Positions 37,680 to 46,774 of a stretch of 64,000 bases of DNA are shown in pieces. Position 1 is the first letter of the stretch, and the number at the start of each line of letters is the position of its first letter. The translations under genes were made by a program, and so were the position numbers. This stretch comes from Geothrix terrae (GTDB lineage: Bacteria; Acidobacteriota; Holophagae; Holophagales; Holophagaceae), in contig NZ_JAKZLA010000003.1 of NCBI RefSeq assembly GCF_022808775.1, positions 62,001 through 126,000 of the forward strand, given 5' to 3'. The notes under the pieces are model-generated. The model was not told where the DNA came from. It ran no database searches and saw only the letters and a program-made list of their open reading frames with translations.

Positions 37680-38537
37680 ATGGCCCTGCGCACCATCCTC
37701 CCCGGCGACCTCTCGCCCATCGAAACCAACGCCCTCCTCTGCGGCGGCGTGGCCCCGCGCCCCATCGCCCTGGCCAGCACCATCTCGAAGGACGGCATCC
37801 GGAACCTGTCGCCCTTCAGCTTCTTCAACGCCTTCGGCTCGAATCCGCCCACGGTGGCCTTCGCGCCCAACCGCCGGGGCCGCGACGGCACCGTGAAGCA
37901 CACCTACCTGAACGCCGTGGCCACGGGCGAGTTCGTCATCGCCGCCGTGAGCCACGCCATGCTGCACCCCATGAACGTGGCCAGCGCCGAGTGGCCGGAC
38001 GGCGTGGACGAGTTCCCCAAGAGCGGCCTCACGCCCCTTCCCGCACGGCTCGTGCAGCCGGCCCTGGTGGCGGAGAGCCCCTTCCAGATGGAGTGCCGCC
38101 TCCAGCAGGTGGTGGAACTCGGCACTGGCCCCGGTTCCGGCCTTATGCTCCTCGGCGAGGTGCTGGCCTTCCATGTGCGGGAGGACTGCTTCGTGGACGG
38201 CCTCCTCCATGCGGACGCCCTCGACCTCATCGGCCGCAACGGCGGCGCCTTCTACACCCGGGCCAGCGGAGCCGCCGTCTTCCAGGTGCCCAAGCCCGCC
38301 GGGAAGCCCCTGGGCTACGACGCCCTGCCCGGGGCCCTGAAGCAAAGCCGCATCCTCACCGCCAACGACCTGGGCCAGCTCGCCAACAGCCCCGGCCTGC
38401 CGGACCTGGCCGCCATGACGCGGCGACTCGGCGACCCCGCGGATGCCGAGGGCCTGGAGCGGGCCCTGCAGGCGGCCCTGGCGCGGAACGACCTGGGCGA
38501 GGCCTGGCGCCTGGCGGGCCTGCGGCTGCATCCCTAA
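37680..38537 (+). CDS. Flavin reductase-like (FMN-binding split-barrel) protein
   Basis: A 285-residue protein. GGVAPRPIALASTISKDGIRNLSPFSFFNAFGSNPPTVAF is the classic opening of the flavin-reductase-like domain that binds FMN, and the domain ends near residue 205. The last 80 residues are a helical extension of unknown role. Enzymes of this family supply reduced flavin or bind flavin for other oxidoreductases; the partner is not evident. It is probably cotranscribed with the peptidase upstream. Confidence 0.85.
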   Translation: MALRTILPGDLSPIETNALLCGGVAPRPIALASTISKDGIRNLSPFSFFNAFGSNPPTVAFAPNRRGRDGTVKHTYLNAVATGEFVIAAVSHAMLHPMNVASAEWPDGVDEFPKSGLTPLPARLVQPALVAESPFQMECRLQQVVELGTGPGSGLMLLGEVLAFHVREDCFVDGLLHADALDLIGRNGGAFYTRASGAAVFQVPKPAGKPLGYDALPGALKQSRILTANDLGQLANSPGLPDLAAMTRRLGDPADAEGLERALQAALARNDLGEAWRLAGLRLHP

Positions 38538-38563
38538 CTGGCACTCACGATCCCGGAGACTGC

Positions 38564-40030
38564 ATGAGCCCTCGCACGCGAATCACGGTTCTCCTCGCCC
38601 TCCTCGCGCTCCGGTTGGGAGCCCAGGTCTCCACACCATCGGCCGAGCTTCGGCAGTACCTCAAGGTCGAGGCGCCCGTGGTGGCCCTGATGCATGCGCG
38701 GGTGGTGGACGGCACCGGCTCGCCTGCCCGTGAGGACCAGACGCTGATCCTGCGGAACGGCCGCATCGAGGCCCTGGGGGCCAGCGCCAACCTGGCGGCG
38801 CCGAAGGAGGCCTTGGTTCTGGACCTCGCGGGCCACACGGTGCTTCCGGGCCTGGTGGGCATGCACAACCACCTGTTCTACACCCACTCCATCCACAGCG
38901 ACGACAAGGGCGGCGCCCCGGCCCCGGGGCGGCTCTTCGCCGAGATCGCCTACTCGGCCCCGCGCCTCTACCTGGCCTGCGGCGTCACCACCATCCGCAC
39001 CACGGGCAGCCTGGAGCCCTACACGGACCTCAATGTGAAGCGCCAGATCGATGCGGGCCTCCTGCCCGGGCCGAAGATGGACGTGACGGGGCCCTACCTT
39101 GAGGGCCTCGAGCCCATGACGCCGCAGATGTACGCCCTGCGGGGCCCCGAGGATGCCCGCCGCTTCGTGGACTTCTGGGCCGACGCGGGCGTGACCTCCT
39201 TCAAGGCCTACATGAACATCCGGCGGGCCGATCTGGGCGCCGCCATCCAGGCGGCCCACGCCCGGGGCCTCAAGGTGACCGGGCACCTGGGCTCCGTCAC
39301 CTGGCCCGAGGCCATGGCCCTGGGCATCGACAACTTCGAGCACGGCCCCGTATTCACCGACACCGAGTTCACGCCCGGCAAGAAGCCCGATGCGGGCCCC
39401 GCGGTGGCTGCCTCCTGGGGTTCCTGGCTGAAGGTGGACATCGCAAGCCCCGAGGTGCGGGGACTCATCCGGGAGCTGGTGGCGAGGAAAGTGGCGGTCA
39501 CCTCCACCCTGCCGGTCTTCGAGCTGGGGGTGCCCGGGCGCCCGCCCCTGCAGGCGCGGATGCTCGCGGCCATGTCCGCGGAATCCAAGGCCAGCTATCT
39601 CGCCGCCCGGGCCAGGATCCCCGCGGTCCCGAACAGCCGCGCCGAGCAGCTGCTCCGGAAGGAGATGGCCTTCGAGCGGGCCTTCGCCCAGGCAGGGGGT
39701 CAGCTGCTGGCCGGGCCTGATCCCACGGGCATGGGCGGCGTATTGCCGGGCTTCGGCGACCACCGGGAGCTGGAGCTGCTCGTGGAGGCCGGGTTCACGC
39801 CCCTGGAGGCCATCCGCATCTACACCGCCAACGGCGCCGCCTTCCTGGGCCGCCTGGACCGCATCGGCACCCTGGAGCCCGGCAAGCAGGCGGACCTGGT
39901 GGTGGTGAAGGGCGACCCCACGCGGAGGATCGAGGACATCGAGAACGTGGTCACCGTCTTCAAGGATGGCCTCGGCTACGACCCCGTGAAGCTCCTCGAC
40001 TCCGTGCGGGGGCACGTGGGCATCCGGTAA
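38564..40030 (+). CDS. Exported amidohydrolase, imidazolonepropionase-like
   Basis: A 488-residue exported metal-dependent hydrolase with a signal peptide. The amidohydrolase fold is marked by LPGLVGMHNHLFY (metal site 1), a lysine in VTSFKAYMN, histidines in KVTGHLGSV and NFEHGP, and the late aspartate in LAGPDPTGMG. The C-terminal strap GTLEPGKQADLVVVKGDP is typical of this group, which includes dipeptidases and imidazolonepropionase-like proteins. The metal-site histidines read HNH rather than the usual HxH-Thr form. The substrate is not resolved. Confidence 0.87.
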   Translation: MSPRTRITVLLALLALRLGAQVSTPSAELRQYLKVEAPVVALMHARVVDGTGSPAREDQTLILRNGRIEALGASANLAAPKEALVLDLAGHTVLPGLVGMHNHLFYTHSIHSDDKGGAPAPGRLFAEIAYSAPRLYLACGVTTIRTTGSLEPYTDLNVKRQIDAGLLPGPKMDVTGPYLEGLEPMTPQMYALRGPEDARRFVDFWADAGVTSFKAYMNIRRADLGAAIQAAHARGLKVTGHLGSVTWPEAMALGIDNFEHGPVFTDTEFTPGKKPDAGPAVAASWGSWLKVDIASPEVRGLIRELVARKVAVTSTLPVFELGVPGRPPLQARMLAAMSAESKASYLAARARIPAVPNSRAEQLLRKEMAFERAFAQAGGQLLAGPDPTGMGGVLPGFGDHRELELLVEAGFTPLEAIRIYTANGAAFLGRLDRIGTLEPGKQADLVVVKGDPTRRIEDIENVVTVFKDGLGYDPVKLLDSVRGHVGIR

Positions 40031-40036
40031 GAGCGC

Positions 40037-40954
40037 CTAGTCCTTCGTTCCCGCGGTGGAGGGCGCCGCATCCCCCCGGTGATGGATCACGCGCTGGGGG
40101 TAGGGGATGTCGATGCCGGCCTCCCGGAAGGCCATGAGGATGCGGCGGCGCAGCTCCCGGGCCACCTCCCACTGCTTGGCCGGGGCGGTCTTGGTGAGGG
40201 TCCGCAGGGTCACGGCGCTCTCTCCCAGGTCCTCCACACCCAGCACCTGGGTGGGCTCCAGCACCCGGTCCGGCCAGGCTTCGGCCAGCTCCTGGCCGAT
40301 GCGCGTCAGCAGCGCGATGGCCGCATCGATGTCCGTGTCGTAGCCGACGCCCACCTCGACCTTGGCCCGGGCGAACTCCTTGGAGAGCACCACCACCCGC
40401 ACCACGGAGCCGTTGGGGATGAAGTGGGCCTTGCCTTCCGAGTCGCGGATCTGGGTCACCCGCAGCGTCATGCGCTCCACGGTGCCCGTGTGCTTCTCGT
40501 CCACGCTGATGATGTCGCCCACCCCGAACTGGTTCTCCATGAGCAGGAAGAACCCGCTGATGACGTCCTTCACCAGGCTCTGGGCCCCGAAGCCCAGGGC
40601 CACGCCCGCGATGCCGGCGCCGGCCACCAGGGGCCCGATGTTCACGCCGAATTCCTGGAGCGTCATGAGCAGGAAGAAGACCACCGCCAGGACGCGGGCC
40701 GTGTTGTTGAGCACGGAACCCAGGGTGTCCGCCCGCCGCTCGGCGTCCGAGGTCACTTCCGCGTTTCCGTCGTCCACGGCCCGGCGCACGGCGCGGGACA
40801 CCAGCTTCACGCTCCACAGGATGGCCAGGCAGGCGAGGGCCACCATGAGGAGATGCTCCAGCCGGGACCAGCCCGTGCGGTCCATCCACGCCAGGAAATG
40901 GTCGAAGCGGCGGGTCTCGGTCTTGAGAAGAGGCTGGAGGGACAGGTCGATCAC
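40037..40954 (-). CDS. Small-conductance mechanosensitive channel, MscS family
   Basis: A 305-residue inner-membrane channel that opens under membrane tension to release solutes. Two or three N-terminal helices are followed by the pore-lining segment GPLVAGAGIAGVALGFGAQSLVKDVISGFFLL and the beta domain (FGVGDIISVDEKHTGTVERMTLRVTQIRD...FIPNGSV), both signatures of MscS. The start is GTG with TAGACT at -12 to -7. It is convergent with the amidohydrolase gene, 6 bp apart. Confidence 0.95.
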   Translation of the reverse strand: MIDLSLQPLLKTETRRFDHFLAWMDRTGWSRLEHLLMVALACLAILWSVKLVSRAVRRAVDDGNAEVTSDAERRADTLGSVLNNTARVLAVVFFLLMTLQEFGVNIGPLVAGAGIAGVALGFGAQSLVKDVISGFFLLMENQFGVGDIISVDEKHTGTVERMTLRVTQIRDSEGKAHFIPNGSVVRVVVLSKEFARAKVEVGVGYDTDIDAAIALLTRIGQELAEAWPDRVLEPTQVLGVEDLGESAVTLRTLTKTAPAKQWEVARELRRRILMAFREAGIDIPYPQRVIHHRGDAAPSTAGTKD

Positions 40955-40960
40955 GTCCTC

Positions 40961-40966
40961 AGTCTA
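40961..40966 (-). promoter_or_regulatory. -10 hexamer TAGACT at -12 to -7 of the mscS-family start
   Basis: On the minus strand TAGACT begins exactly 12 nt before the GTG at 40954. The intervening GAGGAC touches the start codon. Confidence 0.5.
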
Positions 40967-41031
40967 CTGGAAGCGGAACAGGCGCGGGAGCCCGGCGTCG
41001 CCTGCTTTCAGGGCGCCTTCATGCATGCGGG

Positions 41032-41066
41032 CCGCACCAGGTCCTCTCCCGCCGCGCCTGGTGCGG
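41032..41066 (-). terminator. Inverted repeat downstream of homogentisate dioxygenase
   Basis: CCGCACCAGG (41032-41041) pairs exactly with CCTGGTGCGG (41057-41066), 45 bp past the hmgA-type stop. There is no T-run, so terminator function is tentative. Confidence 0.45.
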
Positions 41067-41110
41067 GGTCCCGCGGGAAGTGAATCACCATGGCCAACGC
41101 GGGCTCGAAG

Positions 41111-42331
41111 CTACTTCCAGGATGCCCAGTAGTTCACGTTCTCCACCAGCCCCGCAGCCGGCGTGGCCTTCAGGGGCCGGAAGGCGTCCACCATGACCGC
41201 TACTTCGTCGGTCCGGTCCTTGGTGCGGCTGAGGGGAATGGCCTTGGGGTGCGGCCCATGGTGGATGCCCTGGGGATGCCAGGTCACCATGCCCGCGCCG
41301 ATGCCGTCGCGGCTGAAGAAGTGGCCCGCCGAGTAGAACAGCACCTCGTCGTAGTCGATGTTGGAGTGGAAGAAGGGCACGCGCATGGCGCCTTCCTCCT
41401 CCTCGAAGGGCCGGGGCAGGAAGGAGCAGATGACGAAATTATTGGCGATGAAGGTGGAGTGCGCGCTGGGCGGCAGGTGATAGCGGGCGCTAACGACGGG
41501 CCGGATGTCCTTCACGTTGATGCGCCAGACCGTCAGGTCGCCCTTCCAGCCCACCACGTCCAGCGGGTTGAAGGGATAGAACACCTTCGTGATCTGGTTC
41601 TCGCGCTTGATGTGGACGGCCCATTCCCGCGGTGCCGCGTCGTAGGCCTCCAGCTCCGGCGTGTCCACCATGGCGGGATCGAAGATGGCGTTGGGGCCCA
41701 GCTGGTTGCGGTCGGGGATGGTGACTTCGCTGAAACCCTCGATGAGGAGGTAGCGCTGCTCTCCTTCAGCGGGCAGGAAGCGGTACGTGGTGCCCCTCGG
41801 AATCACCAGATAGTCGCCGGTGGCGTAGTGGATCACGCCGAAGGTCGTCTCCAGCTTCCCGCCGCCCGCGTGGATGTAGTAGACGTCGTCTCCGTCGGCG
41901 TTGCGGTAGAAGAAATCCATGGCCGAAGGCGCCACCCAGTGCAGGGCCACATCCGCGTTGTGCAGGATGCAGATGGGCGCGAAGGACGGTTCCACTGAAC
42001 CGAACATGGAGGCCCGGATCGCCTCGTCGGCCGCATTCCCCCGGGGGTCCCGCGCTGGCGCGCCCACCCCCGCCCCCCCGCCGGTGGCGCGGTCAAAGCC
42101 CACGCCACCGACCGGCTTCAGCCCGTTCAGGTCGTAGCTGTGGGGTCGCAAGGGGCCTTCGATGCGCGTCCAGTCCGTCACTGGGTGCAGGCGGTAGAGG
42201 TGCGTGGTGCGCCCGAAGAACCCGTTGCGCGCGTGCTCCTCCTCGAAGGTGCCCGCGGGTAGGTCCACATGCGCCTGGCGCGTGTGAAGGCCCTTGCGCA
42301 GGGGGAAGAGCGGTGTTTCCTTCTTGGACAT
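41111..42331 (-). CDS. hmgA: Homogentisate 1,2-dioxygenase
   Basis: A 406-residue iron dioxygenase that opens the ring of homogentisate during tyrosine and phenylalanine breakdown. The C-terminal region FFHSNIDYDEVLFYSAGHFFSRDGIGAGMVTWHPQGIHHGPHP carries the His/Glu/His iron ligands, and the N-terminal HTRQAHVDLP and DVYYIHAGGGKLET match bacterial members. GAGGTC precedes the ATG. A FAH-family gene lies 4.5 kb away on the other strand. Confidence 0.9.
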   Translation of the reverse strand: MSKKETPLFPLRKGLHTRQAHVDLPAGTFEEEHARNGFFGRTTHLYRLHPVTDWTRIEGPLRPHSYDLNGLKPVGGVGFDRATGGGAGVGAPARDPRGNAADEAIRASMFGSVEPSFAPICILHNADVALHWVAPSAMDFFYRNADGDDVYYIHAGGGKLETTFGVIHYATGDYLVIPRGTTYRFLPAEGEQRYLLIEGFSEVTIPDRNQLGPNAIFDPAMVDTPELEAYDAAPREWAVHIKRENQITKVFYPFNPLDVVGWKGDLTVWRINVKDIRPVVSARYHLPPSAHSTFIANNFVICSFLPRPFEEEEGAMRVPFFHSNIDYDEVLFYSAGHFFSRDGIGAGMVTWHPQGIHHGPHPKAIPLSRTKDRTDEVAVMVDAFRPLKATPAAGLVENVNYWASWK

Positions 42332-42377
42332 GGAAGACCTCGGGACGAGGAGCCATTATCTCTCAAAATGAATTTAA

Positions 42378-42469
42378 TAAGCGGAGGAGAGCGGAGAGGC
42401 TGAGGAGAAGGGAGAAAAGATCGGCCGATCTTTCTCCGCTTCCTCCCTGTCTCCGCTCTCCTCCGCTTA
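42378..42469. repeat. Purine/pyrimidine palindromic intergenic element C
   Basis: The best preserved of four such elements. The outer 20 bp are perfectly paired (from TAAGCGGAGGAG at 42378 to CTCCTCCGCTTA ending 42469), the middle is imperfect, and the centre GATCGGCCGATC is itself a palindrome. It lies between the POT transporter stop and the hmgA start, both on the minus strand. Confidence 0.75.
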
Positions 42470-42487
42470 CATCAGTTCTTTGTTATT

Positions 42488-43852
42488 TCAGCCCTGCTTC
42501 TGCAGCCAGCGGTTGTAGAACCACAGACTCAGCGCGCTGCCCAGACCGAAGAGGGTGAGGATGATCCAGCCGGTGGCGGCGGCCTTGGGGTCCAGCTTCA
42601 GCAGGCCGTCCGGCTGCTTCACGGCGCCCGCGCACATGACCTGGTTGAAGAGCCAGGCGCCGGCGGGACCACCCACCAGGCTGCCGATGGCCATGGGCAG
42701 GTTGGAATAGCCGAGGTAGAGGCCCTCCTGGCCCTTGGGGGCCAGCGAGCCGATGTACTCGTAGAGGCGGCTGGAGGCGAACAGCTCGCCGAAGGCGATG
42801 AGGGCCACGGTCATCACGATGAAGAGGCTGCCCACGGGGAGCAGCACCTTCGCGGTCACGCCGCCCGTCATGAAGAGGGGCGCCACGTTGATCAGCATGG
42901 AGAGGCCGATGATCACCGTGCCCACGATGATGGACTTGATGGGCGGCAGCTTGCCGAAGAGCTTGGTGATGAGGAGCTGGAACAGCACGATGGTGATGGG
43001 GTTCGCCATGGTGTAGAGGTCCATGGCCGGGCTCAGCTCCACGGTCTTCTTCACGTAGAGCGGCAGCACGTTGTAGACCTGGTTGTAGATGAAGTAGAAG
43101 CCGCTGCTCACCAGCAGGAACAGCGCGAAGCGGCCGCTGCCCAGCACCTTGAACATGCCGAGGAGGATCTCGGAGATCGTGCGCTTGGGCTTGGCGGGGT
43201 CCACGGTGGATTCTGGATCACGGTAGAGCAGCGCCACCACCAGGAAGGCCAGCACCGAGGCCGCCATGGACACCAGGAAGATGGTGTCGAGCTTGCCGAG
43301 CTTGGTGCGCACGAAGAAGGCGGTGAGGCGCCCGAACACGCTGCCGATGTTGATGACCATGTAGAAGATGGCGAAGGCCAGGGTGGCCTTGCCCAGGTGC
43401 GTGCGCTGCACGGTGCCGGCGATGCACGGCTTCACGAAGGAGCCGCCGATGCCGACCAGCACGATGGCTGCCGCCACGGGCACCATCACGCCCATTCCGG
43501 CCGTGACCTCCTTCCCGGCCTGCAGGGCCAGGGTCTGCCCGCCGAACCAGACGGGATAGCCCATGAGGAAGTAGCCCCCCACCAGCAGCACGCAGGCCAG
43601 GAGCAGGCTGCGGCGGAAGCCGATCTGATCCGCGATGGTGCCGCTCAGGATGGGCAGGAAGTAGACCAGGAACCAGAGCACTCCGTTCAGCGTGCTGGGC
43701 CAGTAGTCGCCGAGCCCCAGCCGCCCCAGGTAGATGACGATGAAGCTCGCCATGGAGTAGTAGGCCGCCCGCTCGAACAGCTCCGTGAGGTTGGCGTTCC
43801 AGTAGCTGGCAGGGAAGGAGTACTTCTCGCGGAAGGAGGGCTCGGCGGTCAT
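42488..43852 (-). CDS. Proton-dependent oligopeptide transporter (POT/PTR2 family)
   Basis: A 454-residue transporter with about twelve membrane helices that imports di- and tripeptides with protons. The family's ExxER motif is visible as LTELFERAAYYSM at the N-terminus (about residues 22-34), followed by a proton-site region near GTIADQIGFRR. GSFVKPCIAGTV and FYMVINIGSVFG match helices 4 and 5. It is divergent from an exported amidohydrolase gene (72 bp apart), and GAGGTAT precedes its ATG. With the exported peptidase it fits peptide scavenging. Confidence 0.9.
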   Translation of the reverse strand: MTAEPSFREKYSFPASYWNANLTELFERAAYYSMASFIVIYLGRLGLGDYWPSTLNGVLWFLVYFLPILSGTIADQIGFRRSLLLACVLLVGGYFLMGYPVWFGGQTLALQAGKEVTAGMGVMVPVAAAIVLVGIGGSFVKPCIAGTVQRTHLGKATLAFAIFYMVINIGSVFGRLTAFFVRTKLGKLDTIFLVSMAASVLAFLVVALLYRDPESTVDPAKPKRTISEILLGMFKVLGSGRFALFLLVSSGFYFIYNQVYNVLPLYVKKTVELSPAMDLYTMANPITIVLFQLLITKLFGKLPPIKSIIVGTVIIGLSMLINVAPLFMTGGVTAKVLLPVGSLFIVMTVALIAFGELFASSRLYEYIGSLAPKGQEGLYLGYSNLPMAIGSLVGGPAGAWLFNQVMCAGAVKQPDGLLKLDPKAAATGWIILTLFGLGSALSLWFYNRWLQKQG

Positions 43853-43924
43853 GGATACCTCAGGGTCGGATTAGTCTCGCATGGCGAGGTGTCCCCGTTT
43901 CCTGGATTCTGGTATCTCTGGCGG

Positions 43925-45127
43925 ATGTCTCCCCGCCCATCCCGCTGGTTCCGGTCCCGCCTTGCCCTGGCCCTGGTCCTGGCCTCGGCCTGCCTGGCCG
44001 CGGCCCCTCCGCCTCTCCCCCCTGACGCCCGGGCCCTCGTCGACCGTGCCTTCGCGGATCTGGATCCCGCCCATCCCGTGGTGGACGTCCATGTCCATGC
44101 TCTCGGCCTCGGGCAGGACGGCGATGGGACCTTCGTAAACCCCGCGAAGCTGAGCTTCCGGCATCCCGCGAAGCGACTGGAGACGAACCTCTACCTGAAG
44201 GCCACCGGCGTGAAGGGGCTCGATCACTTCGACCGCGACTACCTGGATGTCCTCGCCGCCCGGGCCCGGGCTTTCCCCAGGCCCGTGCGGATCCACCTCC
44301 TGGCCATGGACCGCGCCTACCACGCCGACGGCACGCCCGATCCCGCGCGCACGGAGTTCCATGTGCCCAACGCCTACGTCCTGGAGGCCGCTGCGACATA
44401 CCCGGACGTCTTCATCCCCGTGGCCTCCATCCACCCGGCCCGCCTGGATGCCCTCCAGGAGCTGGAGGCCTGCGCGGCGAAGGGGGTCCGGATGCTCAAG
44501 TGGCTGCCCAACGCCCAGGCCATCGACCCCGCCGATCCCCGCTACGACGCCTTCTACCGCCGCATGAAGGAGCTGGGCGTGGTGCTGCTCACCCACGCCG
44601 GCGAGGAGAAGGCGGTGGCCGTAAAGGGCGCCCAGGCCCTGGGCAATCCCCTGCGCCTGCGCCGGCCCCTGGACCTGGGCGTCACGGTGATCGTGGCCCA
44701 CTGCGCCAGTCTGGGCCGCAACGAGGACCTGGACCACCCCGGGAAGACGGCCGCCAACTTCGACCTGTTCCTGCGCCTGATGGACGAGCCGAAGTACCAG
44801 GGCCGCCTCTTCGGCGACCTCTCCGCCATCACCCAAGTCAACCGGCTGCCCCGCCCGCTCCGGACCCTGCTGGCCCGCGACCTGGACGGCCGCCTGCTCA
44901 ACGGCAGCGACTACCCCCTGCCCGGCGTGGACCTCGTCGTTTGGACCCGCGGCCTCGTGCAGCTCAAGCTGATCACGGCGGCCGAGCGGAAGGCCCTCAA
45001 CGAGATCTGGAAGGCCAACCCGCTCCTGTTCGACTTCGTGCTGAAGCGCACCCTGCGGGACCCCCGCACCGGCCGGCAGTTCGCCGCCAGCATCTTCCAG
45101 CGGGATCCGGCCGCCCTCAGCGGATGA
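43925..45127 (+). CDS. Exported amidohydrolase of the TIM-barrel (amidohydrolase-2) type
   Basis: A 400-residue exported protein; the ATG at 43925 opens a signal peptide ending near SACLAAAP. The metal site begins VVDVHVHALG (HxH), with later ligands in VLLTHAGEEK, VIVAHCAS and the aspartate of LNGSDYPLPG. The pattern fits amidohydrolase-2 proteins. Substrate unknown. TATCTC at -12 to -7 is a partial match to the leaderless -10 pattern. Its 3' end overlaps the convergent DUF488 gene by 11 nt. Confidence 0.82.
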   Translation: MSPRPSRWFRSRLALALVLASACLAAAPPPLPPDARALVDRAFADLDPAHPVVDVHVHALGLGQDGDGTFVNPAKLSFRHPAKRLETNLYLKATGVKGLDHFDRDYLDVLAARARAFPRPVRIHLLAMDRAYHADGTPDPARTEFHVPNAYVLEAAATYPDVFIPVASIHPARLDALQELEACAAKGVRMLKWLPNAQAIDPADPRYDAFYRRMKELGVVLLTHAGEEKAVAVKGAQALGNPLRLRRPLDLGVTVIVAHCASLGRNEDLDHPGKTAANFDLFLRLMDEPKYQGRLFGDLSAITQVNRLPRPLRTLLARDLDGRLLNGSDYPLPGVDLVVWTRGLVQLKLITAAERKALNEIWKANPLLFDFVLKRTLRDPRTGRQFAASIFQRDPAALSG

Positions 45128-45503
45128 CCGCACCCCTCTCCGCCAACAGGTCCCGCAGCACGGAGCGGTGGCAGTGCGCCTCGTCCTCGCAGTAGCAGCC
45201 CATGGCCAGGTCCGTCCTCTGCGACAGGGCCGCCAGCAGATCCAGGAGCCGGGCCTTCTCGGGGTGGCTCATCTCCGCCCGGTATTTCCTCTTGAAGGCC
45301 GCCCAGTCCTTGTCGCTCTCGGCGGCCTGGGCCTGCTTCACCAGCTCCTCGCTGGGGGCGGCCTCTGGCAGCCACACGTCGTAGAAGTCGCGCGAGGCGA
45401 ACTCGGCCTTGGGCACGCCCCGCGGCGGCCGACGCACCGTGCCGATCCGCAGCCCCTCCCCCGGCACCCTCGGCGTCCCCAGTCGCACCACGCGGATGGC
45501 CAT
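45117..45503 (-). CDS. DUF488 family protein
   Basis: A 128-residue cytoplasmic protein. The start is ATG 45503, behind a GGAGG. RPPRGVPKAEFASRDFYDVWLPEAAPS and GCYCEDEAHCHRSVLRDLL are the DUF488 signatures, the latter a Cys/His cluster that may form the active site. The family function is not established. The end overlaps the convergent amidohydrolase gene by 11 nt. Confidence 0.85.
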   Translation of the reverse strand: MAIRVVRLGTPRVPGEGLRIGTVRRPPRGVPKAEFASRDFYDVWLPEAAPSEELVKQAQAAESDKDWAAFKRKYRAEMSHPEKARLLDLLAALSQRTDLAMGCYCEDEAHCHRSVLRDLLAERGAVIR

Positions 45504-45538
45504 GGCGTCCTCCCCGCGCAGTTGTAGCACCAATGAGG

Positions 45539-46774
45539 TCAGTGGTCTTCCGCCAGCTCGGTGAGGTGGAGCGTCACCGAGCCGCCCGGCTCCACGCGAT
45601 CCATGCCGGCAGGGATCACGGCCAGGGCGTTGGCGTGGAGCATGGAGGAGAGGATGGCGGAGCCCTGGGGCCCCGTGAGGCGCGCCAGGAGCTGGTCCCC
45701 TTCGCGGCGGGCCACCACGCGCAGGAAGGTGGTGCGGCGGTCGCCGGGCTTGCCGCTCCAGCCGTCCTCCAGCACCGCCTCGGCCACGGGGCGGTGCAGC
45801 GCGGAGAAGCCCATGAGGCGCCGCAGGGCGGGCCGCACGTACTCCTCCACCATCAGCATGGCGGCCACGGGGTTGCCCGGGATCCCGAAGATGGGCTTCT
45901 CGCCCAACATCCAGAAACCCAGGGGTCCGCCGGGCTTCTGGGCCACCTTCCAGAAGACGCGGCGCGCTCCCAGCTCCTCCAGGATGGGCTTCACGAAGTC
46001 GTAGTCGCCCACGGAGATGCCGCCGGTGGTGAGGATGGCGTCGGCCTGCATGGCCTCGCGCAGTACAGCCGTCAGCGTGGCCCGGTCGTCCCGCACCCGG
46101 GCGAAGGGCATGGGAACCGCTCCGCAGGCCGCCACCTGGGCGCAGACTGCGTGGATGTTCGCGTCGCGGATCTGGCCGGGACCGGGCCGCTCGGAGGCAT
46201 CCACCAGCTCGTCCCCCGTGGTGAGCACGGCCACCCTGACCCGCGGATGGACCGGCACGGCGGGCATCCCCACGGCGGCCAGCACACCCAGGTCGCCCGG
46301 CCGCAGGGCGCGCCCGGCCGGCACCAGGGCGAGCCCGGCCTGGATGTCCTCGCCCGCGTGGCGCACGTGGACGCCCAGGCGAAGGGGCGCGCGGACGCCC
46401 ACCCAGTCCCCGCCGTCCTCGCCGCGCGTGGTGTCCTCCACGGGCACCACGGTGTCGGCGCCCTCGGGCAGGGGCGCGCCGGTCATGATGCGCCAGGCCG
46501 TGCCGGGCGCGACGGCCCGGCCCGGCGTGGCCCCAGCCGCGAGGTCCCCCAGCACGTGCAGCCGGACCGGATGCTCGGCGGAAGCCGCCGCGAGATCCAC
46601 AGCCCGCACGGCGTAGCCGTCCATGGCGGAATTGGTGAAGGGCGGCACCTGCTCGGTGGACACCAGGGCCTCGGCGGCGGCCAGACCCTGGGCTTCCGCG
46701 AGGGGCAGGCGGCGTGGGGGCAGGGGCGCCACGCGGTCCAGGATCAGGGCGAGGGCTTCGGCAGGGGTCGGCAT
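45539..46774 (-). CDS. moeA: Molybdopterin molybdenumtransferase MoeA
   Basis: A 411-residue enzyme that inserts metal into molybdopterin. NSAMDGYAVR near the N-terminus, RIMTGAPLPEGADTVVPVED, VAVLTTGDEL, TTGGISVGDYDFV and IFGIPGNPVAAMLM are diagnostic. The ATG at 46774 overlaps the TGA of the upstream membrane-protein gene (TGATG), so the pair is coupled. It lies 1 kb from the tungstate importer and may serve tungstopterin for the AOR enzyme as well as molybdenum cofactor. Confidence 0.95.
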   Translation of the reverse strand: MPTPAEALALILDRVAPLPPRRLPLAEAQGLAAAEALVSTEQVPPFTNSAMDGYAVRAVDLAAASAEHPVRLHVLGDLAAGATPGRAVAPGTAWRIMTGAPLPEGADTVVPVEDTTRGEDGGDWVGVRAPLRLGVHVRHAGEDIQAGLALVPAGRALRPGDLGVLAAVGMPAVPVHPRVRVAVLTTGDELVDASERPGPGQIRDANIHAVCAQVAACGAVPMPFARVRDDRATLTAVLREAMQADAILTTGGISVGDYDFVKPILEELGARRVFWKVAQKPGGPLGFWMLGEKPIFGIPGNPVAAMLMVEEYVRPALRRLMGFSALHRPVAEAVLEDGWSGKPGDRRTTFLRVVARREGDQLLARLTGPQGSAILSSMLHANALAVIPAGMDRVEPGGSVTLHLTELAEDH

